From Membranipora membranacea (lineage: Eukaryota > Bryozoa > Gymnolaemata > Cheilostomatida > Membraniporidae): DNA of 64,000 bases. The position numbers were made by a program, and so were the translations under genes. The stretch spans positions 27,465,681 to 27,529,680 of the forward strand of contig OU612071.1 of assembly GCA_914767715.1 (NCBI GenBank), written 5' to 3'. Shown here one piece after another: positions 56,696 through 64,000 of the stretch; the stretch's first letter is position 1; each line of letters starts with the position of its first letter. The notes beneath the pieces are model-generated. The model did no database searches. It worked only from the letters and a program-made list of their open reading frames with translations, and had not been told where the DNA came from.

Positions 56696-56775
56696 TCCAG
56701 ATAAAAATGTGGTCTGTCAAGATAATGATGTCAGCTTCATTTGACCTCAACAACACAAACTGCTGCCAAAATTCT
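56696..56775 (-). promoter_or_regulatory. Upstream module, copy 1
   Basis: It lies 15 bases upstream of the TATA box. It has a core with gtctgtcaagataatgatgt and cagcttcatttgacctcaac, then aacacaaactgctgccaaaatt. The same module occurs at 56925-57005, 57192-57270 and, inverted, 61138-61213. TGACCT is a nuclear-receptor half-site sequence, but binding here is only a guess. Confidence 0.7.
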
Positions 56776-56924
56776 ATACAGTAATGACGATGTGATTAGG
56801 AATTGCTATATTTCATTAGGCTGCTCCATCTGTAAACATCCAGATTTCCTTTTAAATTGTCAAGGTCATTTCCTTGATTCCTGATACCAAGTAAACAACA
56901 ATCATGTGATTAATTGGCAGCAGT

Positions 56925-57005
56925 CTGATAACAATGTATCCGCAAACAAATTAATGACAGCTTCACACGGCCTCAAAAACACAACTTGCTGCCAAAATTG
57001 TAATC
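56925..57005 (-). promoter_or_regulatory. Upstream module, copy 2
   Basis: Contains ctgataacaatg, atgacagcttcacacggcct, then caaaaacacaacttgctgcc and aaaatt. It has no TATA box next to it, so it is either an extra enhancer-like copy or a relic of a lost gene. Confidence 0.65.
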
Positions 57006-57191
57006 AGTGATGCCTATTTTTGCAAGCTTTCACTTTATAGCCTGATTATATGTCATGTTGATTCAGCATTTAACTGCACTGTTATTTGTACATATAATTG
57101 GTGCCTTGTTATCCTCAAATACAGGTTAGAGGAGATAGGTCCCTGAAAATATTTGTTGACAGGCTCTAAAAAATTCATGGAAATATACTAC

Positions 57192-57270
57192 TCTGATAAC
57201 AATGAGGTCTGTCAAGATAATTATGACAGCTTCATATGACCTAAACAACACAAGCTGCTGCCCAAATTAT
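57192..57270 (-). promoter_or_regulatory. Upstream module, copy 3
   Basis: Contains ctgataacaatgaggtctgt, caagataattatgacagctt and atgacctaaacaacacaagc, then tgctgcccaaatt. No TATA box follows at the expected distance. Confidence 0.65.
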
Positions 57271-58049
57271 TTTCTGCCATGTCAGTTTTTTGCAGAAGTT
57301 CACATTCCATAGCCTCCTGTAATATCACTATCGATATATTTATTTAGCCATTACGTATTGGAGATGCAATCTGGTGGAAATATAGCAGCAGTTATCACAA
57401 CTGCTGTACATCACAGGGAGTGCCGAGGAGATGTTACTCTAAGGATACTTCTCAAAATATTATGATTCTGCCACTGTAATGGTAGTGTGAGGGGATGCCA
57501 AACAAGCTTGGTGATGACATATGAGCACGATGTCAACTGGGGATGGCCTCACTAGGAAATTAAGTAATACTTTGCAGTTTGCGTAGATTTTAGTCATAGC
57601 GTTGAATGTTGCTAAATCTCAGATCATGGGACAATTGGCCTTGAAGAGAGCGTGGTTGATCTTTCAACATATTTCATCGCAAAGCAAACTGTAATTCTGG
57701 TAATTTGGTTGAATGTCAGACTGCAATCAATAATTGAAAGAACCCACAGATATGTAAGCATTGCTGCGTTCTCTAATAATAAAAGATCCACAAAATCTAA
57801 TGCTGCTGGCACTTAAACAAAATGTAAAAAAATCACTCTAAAGACTTCCCGATGACCAGCATGTTATAATTTGTCAGTCACTTATGATAAAGTTATGTGA
57901 GACTTGTATGGTAAGAAATTTCAATGCTCTTCTTGGCATGAATTAAGCAAAAAACTTTTTACCATGCTAATCTGACATAACTTCATATCATACGTAGCTG
58001 CCTGACTATAGTATGTACTGGTCTTTGGGTAGTTTTAAGCAGTTTTTTA

Positions 58050-58310
58050 GTTGCCTCCAACATTCCTAAAGGATCAGCCCCTTTCATAGTAATTGTTAGG
58101 AAATATTGATGGAGAATTTCTGATATTGCTTTCCTTGTTGTCTTCTGCGCGAAGATAGTCTGCAGTGCCGTATAATCAAGGTCCATGGATTTAATTGGGC
58201 ATGCATTCATTTTATTTTTCTGCAGTACTTTGGACTTTTCCTTATTCTGTGGTTTTGGGCTAATGTCTGCGGCTTACTAAGTTTTAGAAAAAACAAGGAA
58301 ATGCTGCGAA
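58050..58310 (-). repeat. Inverted duplication, left arm
   Basis: It pairs in reverse complement with 59740-59990. The best blocks are 58221-58255 against 59829-59866 (ttttccttattctgtggttt) and the flanking aatcaaggtccatggattta against its inverted counterpart. A minus-strand frame ending near 57983 (IKSMDLDYTALQTIFAQKTT) starts after a conserved ctgcag here. The right arm carries the matching NKSIDLDSAALLNVF on the plus strand. Confidence 0.65.
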
Positions 58311-58319
58311 AAGTGAATA

Positions 58320-59730
58320 AATTGTTTATGATTTAATAATCAATAATACAACTGGTCATGAAGTTTATCAGCCTGCTTTGCGGTAGGCTGTTTTTGCCAG
58401 CCGTCACACAAAGTGTGAATATATAAACAACAAAACTTAGGCTTCAATTCTCTTTCATTTTCCTTATATTGGTTGCTAGAAGGCACATTAAACATAAATT
58501 AATGAGGAATAATTCTTACTAAATAGTTGATGGGGTGAGCCCGGTCACCATTTCTAAGAATGCAGGTCGAACAAGATATCCAGGAACTTATCTCATATGA
58601 TCTCATCATACAATCAAGGTACCTGTTGGTCAGTTTAAGCAAGAAGAAGTCAAGACAGACAAATGAACCTGATGAAATCTAAGTTTGTTAGAATAAAACA
58701 AACAAACAGAGCATCGCTGACAAGTTTAAAAATATTAAAGAATAGTGTTGAAAGGATCGACTGTAATCTAGTTGGTTACTTTTTCGACCAAACAAACTGG
58801 TGACCAGCGTCAGTCACTGTTAGAAGTAAACAGTGCTGCAAAATATAATTCAATAGATTCCTATGGTGCAAATATTCATTATGTTGGTCCTGTAGGCTGA
58901 AATAACATTTTTCCCTGTTCTGTGGTCAAATCTCTGATAAAAATACGAATTTTCATCCAATACTGCTGCTGAATAAAGCCCAGGGTTGTGATCAGGAAAT
59001 AAGGAAATAACCTTGCCGATATCAGAAGAAACTGGATAATGCTTGATTTGACTGGTTGTTTACAGAGCGGGTAGCCATCCATCACTTAACATTGCAGGAT
59101 ACCATGAAGGTCCAATGCAGAGAGCCCGGCTCAATCTGTATCCATGAGTTGTGAGAGGTGCACAGTGAGCTTGTTCATGTCAAACATTTTACAACCTCAT
59201 CAAAACTTACCCAGCAAGAATTAAATAAATTTTGCTCAGTATCGATAGAGATTCAAGGACCAACGCTGTTCAACTCATTACAATGCCTGTTGCTGGGTCA
59301 GTGAATTTGAATAGCCGGCTATGTCCGCTGAAGCTGAAATAAAAATTCGGCATAATCAAAATTATCATAACACTGATTTTGAGGCAGCTGATTAGGGTTG
59401 CTGTCGTGGGGATAAACAGTGGATAATCTATGCCATGCGTAAACCAATCATCAGGCACCTTGATTGTATGATGAGAGAGATCATATCAAACAACTTTCCT
59501 TGTGGATTTGGTTCTTCCTGCATTCCTCAGTGATATTATGAAAGATTTGTTTTACTGAGTATAAAATAAAAATACCTAATCAAAATAAAAGCACTGGTTG
59601 CAAAGATCATCATTTTTTGCAGACTGCAGAGGTTCACTGTGTGACAGCTGACGATAAACAAACAACCACAATCAGACTCATCAAATGTGTGCCAGTCATG
59701 TATTTATTTAATCATACGCTATTCATTGGC
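58320..59730. other. Spacer of the inverted duplication
   Basis: The centre of symmetry is near 59.0 kb. No gene or repeat was recognised. Minus-strand frames 58879-59085 and 59270-59458 lack motifs. Confidence 0.4.
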
Positions 59731-59739
59731 TTTTGGCAT

Positions 59740-59990
59740 CATTTAATTTTCCTTGTTTCTTGAAAAATTATGTAAACAGCATGCATTTGTCTCAATTACC
59801 AGCAGCCAGGGTGATTTTGTGATTAGCAATAAAACCACAGAATAAGGAAAAGTGCAAACTACTGCAGACAAATGAAGTGAGGACAAAATAAATCCATTGA
59901 CCTCGATTCTGCAGCTCTGCTGAATGTGTTCGGAGGAGGAGGCTACAAGGAAAGGAATATCAGCATTTCCCAACAGGTCCTGTGAATCAC
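59740..59990 (+). repeat. Inverted duplication, right arm
   Basis: Counterpart of 58050-58310. The plus-strand exon-like frame here begins after ctactgcag at about 59865 and runs NKSIDLDSAALLNVFGGGGY to a TGA near 59985. Its first half matches the left arm at the amino-acid level. Confidence 0.65.
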
Positions 59991-60567
59991 AGTGGGATGA
60001 TCCTACGGGGTCAGGTTCTTTGCTTATAGCTTTTTTATCATTTCAAGACTTTTTTGTGATTTTGAGCTGCAGCTTGAAATTGGATTAAGTTACCACAACC
60101 ACAGTGTGCTTCAATATGGAAACTGTGGAATGTTTAGTTAGCTGCTGAGATGCTTCTAGTATCTAAGGTTAAGTCACATTCAAAATTCTGCAAGTGTCAC
60201 TACATCTCCTATTTTAGCCGCTCCAATAGACATAATACTAAACTTAGACAGGACACCATATGGACCATTAGCATTGAGACACTGAGGCATTTAATTTTGG
60301 CGACGTAACGACATCTTAAGGTGTAGAAGCAATGATTCTATTGTTGATTTACTGTCCAAAATCCTGGTTTGTTGTTGATAACTTAATCTATCTTGATTCA
60401 ATTGATTCTGAGTTTGGAGATTAAAATAGATTTAGCAGCTTGTCCTGAACAGTTTGATACTCATTTTAGGCAAAAATTTGTTTTGAAGAAGAAATATCTT
60501 AAAGTTGATAACAAGATGCTGCTGATTGTAAAGCAATTTACAAATTCAAAATCCCATCACAATTGAT

Positions 60568-60791
60568 CCAGTTATGAACAAAAAACCTGGATCATGGACA
60601 GTAAATCAATGATAGCTTCATTGCCTCTAAACCTTCCAATGACATTAAGTTGCCCCACAATTGAGTGCCTCACTTCTGCTGCATATGGTGACCTGTCTAA
60701 GTTTATTATTAGGATTATGGCCGCTCCCATGTTGACATTGTGCTCAGATGATTTACCAAACTTGCTTGGAATCCCCTCACACAGCGATTAG
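60568..60791 (+). repeat. Repeat with coding-like content, copy 2
   Basis: Partner of 5313-5530, with EQKTWIMDSKSMIASL, then CPTIECLTSAAYGDLSKFII. It lies inside the 5' flank of the right peptide gene. It is open for 65 codons and then ends at TAG. Confidence 0.5.
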
Positions 60792-61137
60792 TGTGACTGA
60801 ATCGTGACATTATTTGTAAAAGTGTTCTTAGAGTAAGATTTCCACGATGCTTTCTCGATTGTAGAGCAATTGCAGCAACTGCTGCAGTAATACGACTTTG
60901 ATTGATGGCTTAATAGCACCATCAGACTGCCCCTATGCTCCATAATGCACTCCTATAATAAAAGTTCCTGGAAGTTATTGCCATGATATATCTTTAGGCA
61001 GCTTTGTTATGGCCCTTTTGCTGTTATTTAGAGTTAAACAGCATCACCAAGAAAACTGGACACTGATAATCATCATTATTTATACAAGACAGGCTATATA
61101 CTGTGAAATCTTACAATAACAGACATCACTGATTAAA

Positions 61138-61213
61138 TTTGTGGCAGTAAGTAGTGTTGTTGAGGTCACATGCAGCTGTCATCGTTATTTTGCCAGTCCA
61201 CAGTGTTATCAGA
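61138..61213 (+). promoter_or_regulatory. Upstream module, copy 4 (right gene)
   Basis: Reverse complement of the copies at 56.7-57.3 kb: tttgtggcagtaagtagtgt, tgttgaggtcacatgcagct, gtcatcgttattttgcc. It ends 18 bases before the TATA box, matching the spacing in the left gene. Confidence 0.7.
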
Positions 61214-61231
61214 ACTTCCTTGTATTTTTAG

Positions 61232-61239
61232 TATAAAAG
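61232..61239 (+). promoter_or_regulatory. TATA box of the right peptide gene
   Basis: TATAAAAG followed by gcagcag, 104 bases before the ATG at 61336. The region in between is alike in both genes (cattgtacagagtgac, here duplicated). Confidence 0.75.
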
Positions 61240-61335
61240 GCAGCAGTTCACTCAGTACAGGCCACACAACATTGTACAGAGTGACACAGCATTGTACAGA
61301 GTGACTCCTCTTGAAAGGTTAATAGTCTAATCATC

Positions 61336-61989
61336 ATGGAGATAATTAGAATAATTCTATATCACTTTCTTTGCTTTACTTGTTATTAGCGCTGCCCAAT
61401 CTCTGCAGAGATCTAAGCGGTGAGTAAACCTGAATCTATAAATTAAGCAATATTTGGATCCTCCTCTCATATCCTCATTGAATGATAAATGATTAATCAA
61501 TCATTGATCTGATTAATGCTAATGTGAGTCTTTATTATTGGATTTTCTATTTATCTTTAGAAGCTCTAACATGATTGTGCCATAATCAGTGGAATGAAAT
61601 TGAGCCTAGTTTTGTTGTTGTCTTTTTTAGGACATTGGATTTGAGTCACTTTCCTGTGTAAGTAGCAATACATAACATAATAGCCATTTATTAGATTTCT
61701 ACCAATTGAAATTTGAAGTTAACACTAAAAGTTTGATCCAGTCTACCTGCAAATGATTTTTTTTGTGGCAATGCCCTGAAGCAGCGAAATGTTTCCCCTT
61801 ATATATTGTGATTCAAATAAAACCTACATCATTTTGCTTTGGAAATATGTAGTTCATCACAGTATTTTAAATTTCATGTTTGCAGTTGGTCTGCAGACTG
61901 GAGAAGGACACATATATACGATCGGCTCGGGCGAGATAGGTCTACCCCTTACTTGGGCGGAAAGAAGCGATAGATTCATATTTTCATGA
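61336..61989 (+). pseudogene. Right paralog of the secreted prepropeptide
   Basis: Exon 1 (61336-61419) aligns with exon 1 of the left gene through the signal peptide, but one extra base after AGAATA shifts the frame. In the shifted frame it continues FYITFFALLVISAAQSLQRS, then KR, with donor G|GTGAGT in phase 2. A 27-nt microexon (61631-61657, acceptor cttttttag, donor gtaagt) adds TLDLSHFPV. The terminal exon 61886-61989 (acceptor gtttgcag) adds GLQTGEGHIYTIGSGEIGLP, then LTWAERSDRFIFS and TGA, also phase 2. The 9-codon microexon and G-H-I-x-x-I-G terminal exon show the same architecture as the left gene. It lacks the GKRR end. A decayed extra exon may start at 61562. It is either a pseudogene or a sequencing variant. 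Confidence 0.65.
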
Positions 61990-62177
61990 TGCTCACTGCT
62001 CACTGATGACCCTTATTCAACTGCCTGGTGCAAATCAAAGAAGGAATATTGAAAACTAAGCAATGCTGATTATCAATTTGAAATATTACTTTTTTACGCC
62101 TTATACCATTTGTCAAAACAGAGTTTTTTCTTTTCAATATAAAAGCTTCTTCTACTATCTTTCCAACTCATCCAAAG

Positions 62178-62183
62178 AATAAA
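62178..62183 (+). terminator. Poly(A) signal of the right peptide gene
   Basis: AATAAA about 190 bases after the stop at 61989. Confidence 0.5.
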
Positions 62184-62828
62184 AAACTTAACATCAGTTC
62201 CATGTGTTATTACTTATTAGTTGTAGTACATCTGGTATATGGTAATAATATTTTCTGAGTGACGTCATGATCACAATTAGAATTAGGATTCAGATTGTTT
62301 CATTACACCAGTTTTAAATGGATGACACTCATTGTTTTCAGCATCGGATGGCCTAAATTTCTAGCTTACTAATCAGATTATGCTACGTTGGCTCCCCAAC
62401 CTTATCATTGGTTTCTTCTCGGTAATCTTCTAGCTTGAAATAAAATTGTGTTCCATAAGGTGAAGGTGTTCCATTAAGTAAATGTGAGCATAATTTCTAT
62501 TGGAATCTTGGTTCACAATGTCCTCTATCATAATAATCGTAATAAACAGAAGATAGCACAGTGAGTATCATATTTCTAAAATCAATCCAATTATCTCTTT
62601 GTGTCTGTGGACTAAGGAGAATTAAGTTCATCACTTCAGCTGTATCCACAAAACCAAAAACCACAAAACCACAAAACAGTTTTTGTGTTTATGATAACCA
62701 CATTGAAAATGATTAATACACATGGCCATGGATATCTGACTTAAATATTTAAAAGCATGCCTCAATTTTATGTTGTAGGAATAAGTTACAAATTATCAGC
62801 AAGATACTATGGTTTCTTCTCAGTTTAC

Positions 62829-63273
62829 CAACCTGTGATTTTCTGTTTGACTGGCAGACACTGCATGTAAGCTGGTATTCTTGTATGGGAGATGAAAAAG
62901 TGTGAAATAGGAATGAAGATGAAGTTGAATATTTCTCCATATCTAGATTCATCTGCTCTAGGTAGGGTTCCACATAATAATAATAATAATCCAGCACCAG
63001 TGGAAGGAGTTTTATCTAAAACAAAGAGACTAATATGACATTCGCAACTTTCTTGTACCATATACAGCATAGTCATGCAGCGTTTCAGCTGGATATGATT
63101 ATGACATGTTTTAATGTGAATGCATAGTACCTGCTCATCCACGGAACTGCGTGCATTCTGATGGGATTTGTAATCCGGATCATATGGTAGACAAGCAAGA
63201 TGAGAACCACGACTTCTTACATGACCCCATCTGCTATTACCCGGTCCTTGATCGTCTCTGCTACGCCAAAATC
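62829..63273 (-). CDS. Two exons of an unknown secreted-type protein
   Basis: Minus-strand exon 63273-63131 (acceptor attgttacag, donor gtacta) encodes GFWRSRDDQGPGNSRWGHVR, then SRGSHLACLPYDPDYKSHQN and VDEQ. It joins in phase 0 to exon 63015-62833 (or 62829), whose acceptor is ttgttttag and which encodes IKLLPLVLDYYYYYVEPYLE, then a Ser/Phe-rich part and LTCSVCQSNRKSQ. W-G...S-x-G-x-H-L-x-C-L-P-x-D-P-x-Y resembles a domain in uncharacterised extracellular proteins of sponges and cnidarians (W-G-x...G-x-x-Y-L-C-L-P-x-x-P), by pattern only. The C-x-x-C at the end may be a start of a metal or disulfide unit. Other exons lie outside. Confidence 0.5.
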
Positions 63274-63279
63274 CTGTAA

Positions 63280-64000
63280 CAATCAAAATCATTAAATTCA
63301 ACTATCCCACTGATTTGGAGAGCCCTTTGTCTTGATTATTGTTATGGCATGTTCTGTTTGACATGAACTTGCTGGGAATCTCAAGCAGACACTTGATTGC
63401 AACTATGTGAGCTTCAACCTGTTTATAGTTGTCAGATTAAGAAATAACAGTATCCATTAGCAAAGAGGTATGGCTTCTGAACTGGGCAAAGTGTTCCGGG
63501 CCTGAAAATCTGTAACAAAGGTTCACAAGGCTTCATCTCCTAGTATTTAAAACATCATTGCATATCCTACAAGAACCAGAAATTTGCTCTCCATATTATG
63601 AAGGTCACCCTGGTTCTGTCTAGGGGATCATCTGATCTCGTAATGAGTTGCAGGATACAATCTTGACACAAAACTTTGTGTGGTGGGAATGTGCTGCTGC
63701 TATGAACCAACTTCTAATTTCCTTGTTTTTGCCACATACCATCGATATTTCATTTTATAACAGAACCATTCGAGAACAAGGTCAGAAACAAAATGTGCAC
63801 ATCAGATTGTTAGTTTGTATATTTCTGCTTTTAAAACGACCTAAGAGAAAAATAAAATTTACTTAACAACCTACAAACTACCGCTGTAGACCAGTTGGGC
63901 TTCTGCGGGACATATATATTTACCCCATCTGTGTATGTAGCTCCACCTGAATCTGGCTATTAATGAGGTTGAAGTGTGTTGTTTCTCAGACAAGACTGGA
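63280..64000. other. No gene seen at right edge
   Basis: The frame 63648-63866 (+) ends in a hydrophobic and basic stretch (HIRLLVCIFLLLKRPKRK) but has no recognised family. The 62829-63273 gene may extend upstream through here. Confidence 0.3.

Noticed and set aside
62825-63301. Single 158-codon minus-strand gene
   Set aside because: The frame reads through an intron. Two exons with good splice sites in phase 0 explain the sequence better, and the downstream exon is in a different frame.

Overview
The window is nuclear DNA of a multicellular animal. It is AT-rich by eye, gene-poor and full of decayed mobile elements. Eukaryotic signs are GT-AG introns in phase-consistent chains, TATA boxes 100 bases upstream of start codons, AATAAA poly(A) signals, a zinc transporter of the ZIP7 (SLC39A7) type, Ig-like and DUF4806 exons, and relics of hAT, pogo/Tigger, copia and non-LTR elements. 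Together these suggest a marine invertebrate, perhaps a sponge or cnidarian. The phylum is inference only. I saw no bacterial gene cluster, rRNA, convincing tRNA or CRISPR.

Layout. From 0 to 10 kb there is one helical exon, a SINE/LINE-tail repeat, a C2H2 zinc-finger exon and three transposon fossils: a hAT C-terminus, a LINE RT tail and a spliced ZNF862-like hAT. From 10 to 25 kb there are minisatellites, two decayed copies of a katanin-p60-type exon, a copia protease relic, a tandem triplication of a 110-nt Ulp1/SENP-type catalytic exon between 78-bp direct repeats, and a DUF4806 exon. From 26 to 35 kb there is a 0.8-1.2 kb repeat in two direct copies. Beside the first copy lies a GC-richer LTR-retrotransposon remnant with a likely primer-binding site, a gag with an Arg/Ser/Asp-rich tail and a zinc-knuckle protein. 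A second DUF4806-like partial gene and a membrane-protein exon follow. From 36 to 44 kb there are weak Ig-like exons, a nested tandem duplication and the ZIP7 exons on the minus strand. From 43.6 to 46.1 kb there are a Tigger relic and an uncharacterised transposase relic. From 46 to 54 kb the sequence is mostly simple repeats.

The most coherent and interesting part is 54.2-62.2 kb. It is a head-to-head inverted duplication carrying two paralogous genes for small secreted prepropeptides. The left gene (minus strand) has six coding exons. Four of them are microexons of 24, 39, 33 and 30 nt, and every junction is phase 2. It encodes 121 aa with a signal peptide, a dibasic site and a C-terminal GKRR end. 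The right gene (plus strand) keeps the promoter, the signal exon, a 27-nt microexon and a terminal exon with the same phase, but has a one-base frameshift in exon 1. The same upstream module, about 80 bp long, sits just before each TATA box, and two more copies lie between the genes. Exon-intron modules inside the left gene are repeated in tandem, so the locus looks like a machine for shuffling cassettes in a secreted peptide. The right edge (62.8-63.3 kb) holds part of another minus-strand gene.
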